48,851 nucleotides of DNA from Anaerolineales bacterium (GTDB lineage: Bacteria; Chloroflexota; Anaerolineae; Promineifilales; Promineifilaceae), in assembly GCA_011524645.1 (NCBI GenBank), contig WTJY01000139.1, positions 1 to 48,851 on the forward strand, in the 5' to 3' direction. Positions 17,336 through 26,159 of the stretch are shown here, piece after piece. Below the pieces are notes generated by a model. The model saw only the letters and a program-made list of their open reading frames with translations, did not search any database and was not told where the DNA came from. The translations under genes and the position numbers were made by a program. Each line of letters starts with the position of its first letter. Positions within the stretch are counted from its first letter, which is position 1.

Positions 17336-19234
17336 ATGCATATATTTCCCACTGCTCAATTAAAGCCTTTGCGAGAATTATTGGCTCAATACTTGACAGA
17401 CGATGAATTGGAAACGATTTGTGCTGATTGGGGGTTCCCTTGGTCACAAATTTCATCTCATCATGGTGTGGAATCGAAGCTACGCGCAATGTTTTTGGCG
17501 ACGTATAAACGGCCGAATGAATTTCCCATGGATTATTTCTATAGTTTAGTCCATGATCATTACCCATCGTTAGATTTTACCCCCTTCGGCGGACCCGGCC
17601 CTAAGCCTGTGACCCCCAAAGCCCCGCCGAAATCGACTGGAAGGAGAAAAAACGTTATGACTTTTGAAAATTTCGATATTTTATTGCGCGATGAAGGGAA
17701 CGACGTCTATACGGTGTCCGCTTCATATGATGACCGTGGTGGTAAGGCGGAGTCGAGTCCTGTCACATTTAATTTCGATGCGGATGAACCGGAATTTGCC
17801 AATTTGTATAAATTTTTGGAAGCACAAGTGGCTGACCGGAATGATATTACGACACTGGGAAAGAAGATGTATAGTTTGCTGTTCCCGCCGCAGGTGCAAA
17901 ATCTCTATACCCAGTTAGAAACGAAAATGCAGGCGGAAGATCGCGGGGTGCGGATTCGGTTAAATATCGCCTCGACACGGCCGCAAGATAATACGTTTTC
18001 ATCTCTTATCCATTTGCCGTGGGAATATTGCTATAACTCGACCCACCAGCGATTTATGGGGACGGCTCGTACTTCGCCGATCGTACGCTATGTGCCACGG
18101 CCGTTTACGCCGGAAAGCTTGGCGACCAGCGATAAGCTACGTATTTTGCTCGTTTTATCGAATCCAACCGATGTGACTCCGCTTAATGTGGAAAAAGAAG
18201 AGCAGATTATGCGGGACGCATTGGGAGACAAGATCGGGGATACGATTGAGCTGGAAGTGCTTAAAAATGTGACCCAGCTCCGCTTATATCGCAAAGTGAA
18301 TGATTTTGATCCCCATGTGATCCATTTTGTTGGTCATGGGACCTATGAAGATGGGGAAGGGGCACTGATTATTGAAACGGATGAGCAAACACAGCGCAAA
18401 TTGACAGCGCAACAGTTCTCCGATTTGGTTGAAGGGTTGTCGGTACGTGCGGTGGTGCTCAATGCGTGTGATACATCGGCCGCCGATGCGGGGGCCAAGG
18501 CGTTTAACTCAACGGCCGTTGGGTTGGTTTATGCCCGAATCCCGGCCGTGATTTCGATGCAGTTCCGCGTGCCAGATAATATCGCCTTGCAATTTACCGA
18601 TACACTTTACTGGCATATCGCCAAAGGGACCCCGATCGATCAGGCGGTGTCGGAGATGCGGAAGCAGGTTTCTTTGGGGAGTACACCGGAAGAAAATGTG
18701 TTGTGGGGTGTGCCGACGCTTTATATGCGGGCTCCTGATGGGCAGTTGTGGGGGAGTGATGAGCGCGAGGATAGGAATGCTTCCGATGATGACGATGACG
18801 ATCAACTGAATCAAGCTACCTCCACAGTTATTAACATTGGCAGTTCGAAAGGTAATATCGCCTTGGGTGATCTTGTCTTTGGAGGTATTACGAATGCTAG
18901 TGATAATTACACAACAACTGAGATTTACGGAGGTTCGAATACTTATGGTAGAGATTATCTCGGCTATCAGATGAAAGAGCCGTCTCTTGTGGAGTTGATT
19001 GAGAAGATTCAAAAAGATGTGAAGCCGCTTTTAGGTCAATTGGACGAAGATGATTCCGCCGATGTGACCGATAATTTGGAAGAAGCACATGAATCAGCCT
19101 CTAGCGCAACGCCGAAAGGGAAGCGGATTAGCCGGAAACTGGGGAACGCTCTGGAGGTGTTGGAGGACAATGATTTGGATGATGGGTTGATTGATCAACT
19201 TGAAGTGGCGATAAAGAAGGCGAAGAAACTTTAG
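17336..19234 (+). CDS. EAD-like and CHAT domain protease (caspase-like)
   Basis: 632 residues. Residues ~1-85 resemble an effector-associated (death-like) domain: LRELLAQYLTDDELETICADWG. A Pro-rich linker (~86-105) leads to a beta-rich region (~108-235) and the CHAT peptidase (~235-480), with catalytic His334 in HFVGHG and Cys378 in LNACDTS. The tail holds an Asp run, short beta strands rich in Gly/Asn (INIGSSKGNIALGD), and a helical end. CHAT proteases with such adaptor domains take part in bacterial conflict and cell-death systems, where the adaptor recruits the protease to a sensor. AAGGAG precedes the ATG. No cognate sensor or gasdermin is next to it. Substrate unknown. Confidence 0.85.
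   Translation: MHIFPTAQLKPLRELLAQYLTDDELETICADWGFPWSQISSHHGVESKLRAMFLATYKRPNEFPMDYFYSLVHDHYPSLDFTPFGGPGPKPVTPKAPPKSTGRRKNVMTFENFDILLRDEGNDVYTVSASYDDRGGKAESSPVTFNFDADEPEFANLYKFLEAQVADRNDITTLGKKMYSLLFPPQVQNLYTQLETKMQAEDRGVRIRLNIASTRPQDNTFSSLIHLPWEYCYNSTHQRFMGTARTSPIVRYVPRPFTPESLATSDKLRILLVLSNPTDVTPLNVEKEEQIMRDALGDKIGDTIELEVLKNVTQLRLYRKVNDFDPHVIHFVGHGTYEDGEGALIIETDEQTQRKLTAQQFSDLVEGLSVRAVVLNACDTSAADAGAKAFNSTAVGLVYARIPAVISMQFRVPDNIALQFTDTLYWHIAKGTPIDQAVSEMRKQVSLGSTPEENVLWGVPTLYMRAPDGQLWGSDEREDRNASDDDDDDQLNQATSTVINIGSSKGNIALGDLVFGGITNASDNYTTTEIYGGSNTYGRDYLGYQMKEPSLVELIEKIQKDVKPLLGQLDEDDSADVTDNLEEAHESASSATPKGKRISRKLGNALEVLEDNDLDDGLIDQLEVAIKKAKKL
17641..17659 (+). promoter_or_regulatory. Internal ribosome site and in-frame start in the CHAT gene
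   Basis: AAGGAG at 17641-17646 lies 10 bases before an ATG at 17657, in frame as codon 108 (NVMTFENF). It sits exactly between the EAD-like domain and the CHAT part, so a shorter protein lacking the adaptor domain could be made. Or it may be a leftover from fusion of two genes. Confidence 0.5.
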
Positions 19235-19302
19235 GTTGGGTTTGTTCGTTATTCATCACTTGGATCATGTGTGGTCTAGGGGGCAAAACGAATGACTGCT
19301 CC

Positions 19303-19387
19303 GGCGTGTGGCGCGCCTCGATTGTGTATCCGCATTCCTTTTGCCCCTACAGGGCGTGGCCCGCGTCTCGATTTTGTTTTCGTATTC
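19303..19387. repeat. Imperfect 35-bp direct repeat, 50-bp period
   Basis: Bases 19303-19337 and 19353-19387 align without gaps at about 75-80% identity (core ctcgatt). This is in the noncoding gap 19235-19450 between the CHAT and nuclease genes. Confidence 0.5.
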
Positions 19388-19415
19388 TTGGGATGGTGAT
19401 GGCGGTGCGGGGTTT

Positions 19416-19450
19416 ACTCGTCATTCGTCACTCGTCACTCGTCATTTCTT
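19416..19450. repeat. Heptamer tandem repeat upstream of the RecB-like gene
   Basis: Units actcgtc, attcgtc, actcgtc, actcgtc, atttctt run directly up to the ATG at 19451. They replace the usual ribosome-site region. Confidence 0.7.
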
Positions 19451-20260
19451 ATGCTTACTTTTAGTCGTGCCAAATTTGAAACATTTTTAGCGTGCCAAAG
19501 ACGCTTTTATTTGCGTTATATGGCGCAGATGGCTTGGCCGCATCCGCCAACGGCCGTGTCGCAACAGACGGCGATGGCGTTGGGGGAGTTGTTTCACCAG
19601 CTAGCGGCGCAATATTATTTGGGGATGATTGATGAGGATCAGGTGTTGAATGAGCTGGATGATCCGCTGAAGCTGTGGTGGGGGAACTTTTTGCGTACCG
19701 CTCCGACGGTGCCGGAAGGGGGACGGCCGTTGGTTGAGTTGACGCTCACCTTGCCGGTGGGGGACCATCAACTATTGGGGCGGTTTGATTTAATTTTGCT
19801 TGGGGGAGGTGGCGTTCATATCGTAGATTGGAAGACCGGTAAACCGCGCACGGCCGCTGAGCTACGTCACGATTGGCAGACGAGACTTTATTTGGCGTTG
19901 GTGCTTGAGGGGCGGCAAGCACTTGGGTTGCCCGATCTGGTGGCGGAGCAGATGCAGATTACCTATTGGTACGGCCGTGACCCGAGTAAGTCGGTCACGA
20001 TTCGGTATGATGAAGCGTGGCATGAACGGAATTGGGGTGAGTTAAGTCGGTTGATCGCTGAAATCGATGTGTTGCCAGAGGCTAACCCAGAGGCTTGGCC
20101 GCTGACGGCCGATTTGAAGACATGTCAAACATGTGGGTATCGGAACTATTGCGGCCGTTTTGAGGTAGCATCGGTTTTGGCTGATATGCAGGCTGAGCGG
20201 GATGATGAGCAGGGGGAGAAGTGGGCTGATTTGTTGGTGATGGAGCCGCCGGAGAGATAG
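19451..20260 (+). CDS. RecB-family PD-(D/E)XK nuclease with Fe-S cluster motif
   Basis: 269 residues. The nuclease core shows GRFD with D113, VDWKTGK with D126 and K128, and the QxxxY motif (Q143, Y147) of the RecB/AddB/Cas4 group. One early cysteine (C15 in FLACQRR) and a C-terminal trio (C225, C228, C234 in CQTCGYRNYC) are spaced as in 4Fe-4S nucleases such as AddB and Cas4. It should be a DNA exonuclease of repair or processing type. No helicase, Cas gene or CRISPR array is near, so an orphan role is likely. The ATG at 19451 has no ribosome site, because a heptamer repeat fills that place; a start at a later codon would lose C15. Confidence 0.85.
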   Translation: MLTFSRAKFETFLACQRRFYLRYMAQMAWPHPPTAVSQQTAMALGELFHQLAAQYYLGMIDEDQVLNELDDPLKLWWGNFLRTAPTVPEGGRPLVELTLTLPVGDHQLLGRFDLILLGGGGVHIVDWKTGKPRTAAELRHDWQTRLYLALVLEGRQALGLPDLVAEQMQITYWYGRDPSKSVTIRYDEAWHERNWGELSRLIAEIDVLPEANPEAWPLTADLKTCQTCGYRNYCGRFEVASVLADMQAERDDEQGEKWADLLVMEPPER

Positions 20261-20266
20261 GGAGAA

Positions 20267-20308
20267 AATTGTAAATGGTAAATGACCAACGGTAAATTGT
20301 AAATGAAG
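20267..20308. repeat. Heptamer tandem repeat (AATtgTA family)
   Basis: Six consecutive 7-bp units: aattgta, aatggta, aatgacc, aacggta, aattgta, aatgaag. It lies just after the nuclease stop and before the convergent small membrane protein gene. Confidence 0.7.
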
Positions 20309-20333
20309 GGTGGTGGAGCCTTTATGTATTTGG

Positions 20334-20585
20334 CTAGCCAAAGCGGGTGGCGAGCCAGTCGGTGAGCCAAAGGAAGCCTAGATAGCCACCGATGAGTAGA
20401 CCGGGGAGGGTGCCGATGAGGGCACCACGGACGAGGCTGGTTAGGGCCCAGCCTTCATCGACCGCTTTGGATGTTTTGGAGAGGCGGGCGGTGAGCCAGC
20501 CGTCAATGACTGCACCGAGACCTGCACCGGCGGCCGCGCCGAGAATCGCTGCGATCATGGTGCCTGCGAAAAGCATGATTTCCAT
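20334..20585 (-). CDS. Small glycine-rich two-helix membrane protein
   Basis: 83 residues. The first helix (residues ~4-28) is Gly/Ala rich (AAILGAAAGAGLGAV) like a glycine zipper, and a second (~52-75, GALIGTLPGLLIGGYLGF) follows a short charged loop. AAAGGA lies about 8 bases before the ATG. The leader holds two TAAATTGG-type palindromes, so it is probably regulated. No family recognised. It could be a stress or membrane-integrity protein. Confidence 0.65.
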   Translation of the reverse strand: MEIMLFAGTMIAAILGAAAGAGLGAVIDGWLTARLSKTSKAVDEGWALTSLVRGALIGTLPGLLIGGYLGFLWLTDWLATRFG

Positions 20586-20596
20586 TTTTGTTTTCC

Positions 20597-20667
20597 TTTA
20601 CGCTTTAAATTGGACCAATTTAGGTGATTCGTGGTTGGGGTGTTTACGCGTAAATTGGTCCAATTGG
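20597..20667 (-). promoter_or_regulatory. Pair of palindromic operator-like sites
   Basis: TAAATTGGACCAATTTA (20606-20622) is a perfect 17-bp palindrome, and TAAATTGGTCCAATT recurs at 20651-20665. Both are preceded by TTTACGC (20597 and 20643), giving a ~23-bp direct repeat with a 45-46 bp spacing. This suits cooperative binding of a dimeric regulator in the leader of the small membrane protein gene. Confidence 0.6.
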
Positions 20668-20746
20668 GCTTGTTTTAAGTTGTTGGGGACGTTCATCGTG
20701 GTGACGACGCCGGCATGTAAAAAAACGTTTTGCTGGGTTAACTCTT

Positions 20747-20787
20747 GACGAAACGGGGGGGGGGCGACAGTGCCCCCCCTTTTCGTC
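20747..20787. other. G-run/C-run hairpin
   Basis: Outer arms gacgaaa (20747-20753) and tttcgtc (20781-20787) enclose a ten-G run and a seven-C run that can pair around gacagt. It is a very stable hairpin in the 431-bp gap 20586-21016. It could end transcription or affect replication. The G run is also prone to length change. Confidence 0.5.
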
Positions 20788-20957
20788 GAGGATTTGTGAT
20801 ATGTTATGGTGAAAATAGTCCGCGTTACTATTGATTGGATTTAGAATGCAATTGTCCAAGTTTATATCATCGTTATCAGTGTTGACTATAAAGATTTAAC
20901 TAACCGACCGATTCACTATCGGACAAATGGCCGGTTCTCCCTTGTAAGCAAGATGTG

Positions 20958-20963
20958 TATAAT
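20958..20963 (+). promoter_or_regulatory. Possible -10 box of acnA
   Basis: TATAAT, about 54 bases before the acnA start. No good -35 was found at standard spacing, so this is tentative. Confidence 0.3.
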
Positions 20964-21016
20964 TTAGTCTATACAAAATAAAACTCATTATAACCAACTA
21001 TAAAGAGGTACTTAAG

Positions 21017-23719
21017 ATGGCTAAAAGAGATGCGTTTGGTGCTCGTACTCCATTTCCTGGGAGTGACGACACTTATTATTATCGATTGGCGAAATTACAA
21101 GAAGATGGGATCGCCGATATCGATAAACTTCCATTTTCGATTAAGGTATTGCTCGAAGCGGTATTGCGTAACTGCGACGATTATATTATTTCTCCAGAAG
21201 ATGTGGAAACGATGGCGAATTGGACCCCACAAAGTGATGCGCGTCCCGAGGTTGCGTTTAAGCCCGGCCGTGTGATTTTACAAGACTTTACCGGTGTTCC
21301 GGCCGTGGTTGACTTGGCTGCATTGCGTTCGGCGATGGCTCGTTTGGGCGGGGACCCCAAGAAGGTTAATCCGCAAGTTCCGGTCGATCTGGTAATCGAC
21401 CATTCGGTTCAGGTTGATGCCTTTGGCTCTGCGGCCGCGCTATTTATCAACGCTGAAAAAGAATTTCTCCGCAATCGTGAACGGTACGAGTTCTTGAAAT
21501 GGGGTAAAGAAGCGTTCGATAATTTCCGTGTTGTACCACCAGCGACTGGGATTGTGCATCAAGTTAACTTGGAATATTTGGCGAGCGGCGTACTTGATGA
21601 CGCAGAAGGGGACGACAGCGTTCTCTATCCGGACACCCTTGTGGGGACCGACTCTCATACTACGATGATCAACGGCCTTGGTGTTCTCGGCTGGGGGGTT
21701 GGTGGTATTGAAGCGGAAGCGGTTATGCTTGGGCAACCGATCTACATGCTCACCCCCGACGTAGTTGGCTTTAAGCTGACCGGTAAGATGCCAGAAGGGG
21801 CTACGGCGACCGACTTGGTTTTGGTTGTGACCCAGATGTTGCGCGCACATGGTGTGGTAGGCAAGTTTGTTGAGTTCTATGGCCCCGGCATGGGTTCAAT
21901 GACTTTGGCGGACCGGGCGACGATCGCCAATATGGCGCCTGAATATGGGGCGACTTGTGGTTTCTTCCCTGTTGATGACCAAACTTTGGCCTATATGCGT
22001 TTAACCGGCCGTTCTGAAGAGCAAATCGGCCGTGTAGAACAATACTGCAAACTTAATGGATTGTGGTATGACCCCAGCACACCAGATCCTGAGTTTACCT
22101 CAACACTTGAACTAGACATGTCTACCGTTTTGCCCAGTATGGCTGGTCCGAAACGGCCGCAAGACCGCGTTCTCGTCAGCGAATTAAAAGATGAATATCG
22201 CAAAATGTTGCTCGCTCCGGTTGGCCCTCAAGGGATCGGCTTGGGTGAAGATGAACTCGGCCGAACCGGTAAATATAAAAATGGTACCGAGCTCGACATG
22301 AAACATGGCGATGTGGTGATCGCTGCGATTACCAGTTGTACCAACACCAGTAACCCAAGTGTAATGATCGGAGCCGGTTTGGTGGCAAAGAAAGCGGTTG
22401 AAAAAGGATTAAGTGTTAAACCTTACGTCAAAACAAGCTTGGCCCCCGGTTCAAAAGTGGTGACCGATTACCTCAATAAATCCGGTTTGATGGAATACAT
22501 GGAACAGCTTGGCTTCCACACGGTTGGCTATGGTTGTACCACCTGTATCGGCAACTCTGGTCCATTGCCAGAAGCGGTTGTGAATGCGATCCAAGATGGT
22601 GATTTGGCAGTTTCTTCTGTTTTGAGCGGGAACCGGAACTTTGAAGGGCGTGTTCATGCGTTGACCAAAACCAACTTCTTGGCTAGCCCACCCTTGGTTG
22701 TGGCATATGCTTTGGCCGGTACGACCGATATCGATTTGACCAAAGAACCGATCGGGATAAATGAAGCGGGTGAAGAAATTTACTTGAAAGATATTTGGCC
22801 CAGCAATGCAGAAGTTCAACAAACGGTGACCGCCTCTATCGACCCGGACATGTTTGAAGCGCAATATGGTCAAGCGTATTCTTCCAATGAAACATGGAAT
22901 GCGGTTCCGACCAGTGAAAGTGAATTGTATCCTTGGGATGATGCGTCTACGTACATTCAAGAGCCACCGTTCTTTGTGGACTTGACCCGTGAAGTGAAGC
23001 CGATTACCAATATCGAAGGGATGCGTGTTCTTGTGAAAGCGGGTGACTCGACTACGACCGACCATATCTCTCCCGCTGGTGCGATTTCGCGGACAAGTCC
23101 GGCCGCTAAATATTTGACCGAACGTGACGTGGCGCCACAATATTTCAACTCTTACGGTTCGCGCCGTGGGAATGACCGTATTATGACCCGTGGGACGTTT
23201 GCCAATGTCCGTTTCCGGAACCAAATGGCTCCTGGTACCGAAGGTGGGTTTACCACATATTTGCCAGACAATGAAGTCATGACCATGTACGACGCCGCTG
23301 TGAAGTACAAAGAAGATGGCACCACATTGATGGTTGTTGGTGGTAAAGATTACGGTATGGGCAGCTCTCGTGACTGGGCGGCTAAAGGGACCTTGCTTTT
23401 AGGGGCGAAAATGGTTGTTGCCGAAAGTTTTGAACGGATTCACCGGAGTAATTTGGTGGGCATGGGTGTGTTACCACTCCAATTTAAAGCGGGTGAATCA
23501 TTGGAGACACTTGGTTTAGATGGCAGCGAGACATTTTCGACCATTAACTTGGACGATGATTTGAAGCCGCTCCAGGATATTACTGTTCGTGCTGAAAAAG
23601 GGGACGGGTCCGTTGTTGAATTCGAGACGACTTGTCGTATCGATACCCCTGTTGAAGTCGATTATTATCGTAACGGTGGGATTTTGCATACGGTTCTGCG
23701 AAATATGCTCGAAGCGTAA
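21017..23719 (+). CDS. acnA: Aconitate hydratase, AcnA type
   Basis: 900 residues, the usual AcnA/IRP length. It isomerises citrate and isocitrate in the TCA cycle using a 4Fe-4S cluster. The cluster cysteines are seen in [10 protein letters not shown] and [12 protein letters not shown], and substrate-site motifs in [13 protein letters not shown] and the C-terminal swivel domain [22 protein letters not shown] ribosome site (21005-21008) precedes the ATG. Gene is complete, rich in CGGCCG, and a core chromosomal gene. Members of this family also bind RNA when the cluster is lost. Confidence 0.97.
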   Translation: MAKRDAFGARTPFPGSDDTYYYRLAKLQEDGIADIDKLPFSIKVLLEAVLRNCDDYIISPEDVETMANWTPQSDARPEVAFKPGRVILQDFTGVPAVVDLAALRSAMARLGGDPKKVNPQVPVDLVIDHSVQVDAFGSAAALFINAEKEFLRNRERYEFLKWGKEAFDNFRVVPPATGIVHQVNLEYLASGVLDDAEGDDSVLYPDTLVGTDSHTTMINGLGVLGWGVGGIEAEAVMLGQPIYMLTPDVVGFKLTGKMPEGATATDLVLVVTQMLRAHGVVGKFVEFYGPGMGSMTLADRATIANMAPEYGATCGFFPVDDQTLAYMRLTGRSEEQIGRVEQYCKLNGLWYDPSTPDPEFTSTLELDMSTVLPSMAGPKRPQDRVLVSELKDEYRKMLLAPVGPQGIGLGEDELGRTGKYKNGTELDMKHGDVVIAAITSCTNTSNPSVMIGAGLVAKKAVEKGLSVKPYVKTSLAPGSKVVTDYLNKSGLMEYMEQLGFHTVGYGCTTCIGNSGPLPEAVVNAIQDGDLAVSSVLSGNRNFEGRVHALTKTNFLASPPLVVAYALAGTTDIDLTKEPIGINEAGEEIYLKDIWPSNAEVQQTVTASIDPDMFEAQYGQAYSSNETWNAVPTSESELYPWDDASTYIQEPPFFVDLTREVKPITNIEGMRVLVKAGDSTTTDHISPAGAISRTSPAAKYLTERDVAPQYFNSYGSRRGNDRIMTRGTFANVRFRNQMAPGTEGGFTTYLPDNEVMTMYDAAVKYKEDGTTLMVVGGKDYGMGSSRDWAAKGTLLLGAKMVVAESFERIHRSNLVGMGVLPLQFKAGESLETLGLDGSETFSTINLDDDLKPLQDITVRAEKGDGSVVEFETTCRIDTPVEVDYYRNGGILHTVLRNMLEA

Positions 23720-23786
23720 TTGTGTGTCGTTTGTGGGCTACTTCAGCTGTGCTTGTGCTGGCATGGTGCGTCAACAAGTGGCCCAC

Positions 23787-25595
23787 TTATTGATTTCGAT
23801 CAGTGGGGGGGATTTTGGGGAGGTCAAAGTAAAATTTGCTTCCCTGACCTACTTCACTTTCTACACCGACCTCACCACCTAAATGGTTGATAATTCGCTT
23901 GACGATCGATAAGCCTAACCCTGTTCCTGGGAGTTCTTGGGTTTCGGGTAGACGTTCAAACTCGACAAATAACCTGCTGAAATGATTTTGTGGGATACCA
24001 CGGCCGTTGTCTGCTACCCAAAAGCGGATCATCTCATTGTCTTGTTCATCGGCACCTAATTCGACGCGATAGGGTCGGCCGCCATATTTGATCGCATTGC
24101 TGAGGAAATTACACCACACTTCATGTAACCAAGGTTCATAGCTTTGTAAATTAGGCCAGCTCGCGGGCAGGATGATTTCCCCTTGATAATCTTGGCGCAG
24201 ATAATCGACCGATTCAATCGCTTGTTCAACAAGCATCGCGGTGTTAATAGGGGTGTTGTGGATTTGTAAGCGGTCAATTTGAGAGAGCAGTAAAAGCTCA
24301 TCTACAATGCGGCTCATCCGGCTGGCTCCGTTACTGATGCGCTTTAGAATTTCTTCTTGCTGTTCTGGGGGGAATTGATCACGATAGTTGGCCAACATTT
24401 CGGAAAAACCGACCAATGTATGGAGTGGCCCCTTTAAGTCATGGGCCACCATGCGGGCAAAGGCATCGAGTTCATCGTTTTGGCGCTCTAGAAGTTGGCG
24501 TTGTTTCTTTTCCTGGCGTAATAAACGTGCATTATCGATATAGCTGGCGATTTGCTGGGCGATTGTTTCTAAAGATGGGGTATGGAGTTGAAGTTGTTGA
24601 AAATCCTTAATCACACTAATGACAATATATCCCACGACTTTATGACGGACACATAAAGGGATAAAGGCGATGTGAGCTTTGGGGTAATCGGGAATTAATT
24701 TTTTTAGATAGTCGGCCAGCGGACCGGCCGATTCCTTATAGAGTGGGAGAAATATCGTTTCGGATGTTGTGAGCGTCTCTTCACGGATCGAGATATCAGA
24801 TAAAGGAATTTTGATGCCGACAAGACGGCCGTTATTTTCCGATTCACGGCGCACATCTGCTAGTACCTGAAAATGCTGCTCTTGTCGATCATATAAGACG
24901 ATTGTTGTGCTAAACAAATCAAATAAATTGCGGATACGGAGAGCGACGTTGGGTAAGGCGTCGCTGAGATCTTCTGTCGCGATAATGTGGGTGATGCGAT
25001 TGAGTGTGCCCAATTCTAAAATAATGTGGCGAAGTTCATCATTTGACTGTTGAAAAGCGACCTCAGTGTATTGCCGAATGGTGACATCACGTGCAGAGAT
25101 AACAACTTGGTCCATTTCTGGGTTATTTTGTATTGGGGAGACAGCCAGTTCAAAGATTTTTTTTCCATTATCAAGCTCGACCAAAGCCGGTGTTCCTTTT
25201 TTTGCGCTGTGATAGGCGTTGACCCAATGCTGACTGTCTTCGGCTGATAGAAGATTGGCGAAATTACGGCCGTTAACCTCATCTTTCTCTAAATGATAGA
25301 TTGAAAGAAAAGCTTGATTGGCAAATAAAATATGGCCGTTGCTGTCCAATGCGAGAATCATGTCACTTGATGCTTCAACCGCTTGGCGGTAGAGATCTTC
25401 CTTGTTTTCCGCTGTGGTATGCTTGGTTATATTTTGTTTCGTACGCAACTCTCGTTCTTCGAATAAAATTTTTTCTTGTGCGGTATAGGCCGCTTGCAGT
25501 TCTTGGACTTGCCGTTTGAGTTCTTCAATCGTTGGGTTGGCGGTTTGGATAGATAATGGCATATGTCTGCTAGAGTGTAAATAGTGAGATTGCAT
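23787..25595 (-). CDS. PAS-GAF sensor histidine kinase
   Basis: 602 residues, soluble. A coiled-coil N-terminus (~15-55) is followed by PAS (~65-180), GAF (~205-365), HisKA with the phospho-acceptor in VAHDLKGPLH (~385), and HATPase with N box NFLSNAIKYGG, G1 DNGRGIP and G2 GTGLGLSIVKRI (~480-600). It should autophosphorylate in response to a cytoplasmic or redox/ligand signal. No response regulator gene is adjacent, and the REC-cyclase at 12338 is a conceivable but unproven partner. The start is uncertain: Met12 (25562) is equally possible and neither has a clear ribosome site. It converges on acnA. Confidence 0.93.
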   Translation of the reverse strand: MQSHYLHSSRHMPLSIQTANPTIEELKRQVQELQAAYTAQEKILFEERELRTKQNITKHTTAENKEDLYRQAVEASSDMILALDSNGHILFANQAFLSIYHLEKDEVNGRNFANLLSAEDSQHWVNAYHSAKKGTPALVELDNGKKIFELAVSPIQNNPEMDQVVISARDVTIRQYTEVAFQQSNDELRHIILELGTLNRITHIIATEDLSDALPNVALRIRNLFDLFSTTIVLYDRQEQHFQVLADVRRESENNGRLVGIKIPLSDISIREETLTTSETIFLPLYKESAGPLADYLKKLIPDYPKAHIAFIPLCVRHKVVGYIVISVIKDFQQLQLHTPSLETIAQQIASYIDNARLLRQEKKQRQLLERQNDELDAFARMVAHDLKGPLHTLVGFSEMLANYRDQFPPEQQEEILKRISNGASRMSRIVDELLLLSQIDRLQIHNTPINTAMLVEQAIESVDYLRQDYQGEIILPASWPNLQSYEPWLHEVWCNFLSNAIKYGGRPYRVELGADEQDNEMIRFWVADNGRGIPQNHFSRLFVEFERLPETQELPGTGLGLSIVKRIINHLGGEVGVESEVGQGSKFYFDLPKIPPTDRNQ

Positions 25596-25889
25596 GAATG
25601 CTTAGGTAATAAGGTTGAATGATGGGTTGTGGTGAGTTTAAGTGGGGGGGCCATAATGTCTGCCAATGAACTGCATTTTTTGGCGTGAGGACTTGATTAA
25701 TGGTTCACTGTATCTTTTGATTCATACCTAAATTTACAAAAAATAGGTTGTTGAAATCGGTTAAGATTGAACTATCTATAATCGATTTTGTGATACAAAA
25801 TGTCAATGACTCACAAGTCACCTTTAGGCTATTTTAGGATACCTGATGACCCTTATGACAAAGCTTAAGTATTTGTTCCTGTATGTGTC
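25596..25889. other. Noncoding gap, nothing recognised
   Basis: This AT-rich stretch upstream of the kinase gene and before the dispersed repeat holds no gene I can support. It presumably contains the kinase promoter. Confidence 0.5.
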
Positions 25890-26135
25890 CAATACCTTCG
25901 CCATTTTCAGGCATATATGACAACAGTCTTGCCTTTGAGGTAAATTTGTTCCTTGAATTAACAATATCTCGAGCCGATCACTCAATTATTTTTAATTTGT
26001 GCCAGATCAAAAGCTCCCCTCTCCCGTTGTGAGAGGGGGGGGAGAGGATTAATCCACCTTTTCCAATCTCTCCTGACAGGAGGGGGGCAAATCCAATCAG
26101 GTGCTTTGTATTGGCGAACGTATTGGTGTCAAGTT
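25890..26135 (+). repeat. Dispersed intergenic repeat, copy 2 (longest)
   Basis: Bases 25890-26022 align with 33562-33695 at about 75% identity (anchors aaccttc-ccat, ggtaaatt-gttc-ttgaatta, gctcccctctc). The C/G-rich middle and the end (ggggcaaatccaatcag, ttggcgaa-gtattgg) match copies 1 and 3. It lies downstream of the M23 lipoprotein gene. Confidence 0.75.
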
Positions 26136-26159
26136 TGATTTATTATGTAGTGATCGGGG

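Noticed and set aside
19267-19464. Small plus-strand frames between the CHAT and nuclease genes
   Set aside because: They translate the 35-bp direct repeats and heptamers, so they look noncoding.
22451-23224. 257-codon minus-strand frame inside acnA
   Set aside because: Antisense shadow of the aconitase gene with no ribosome site or family motif.
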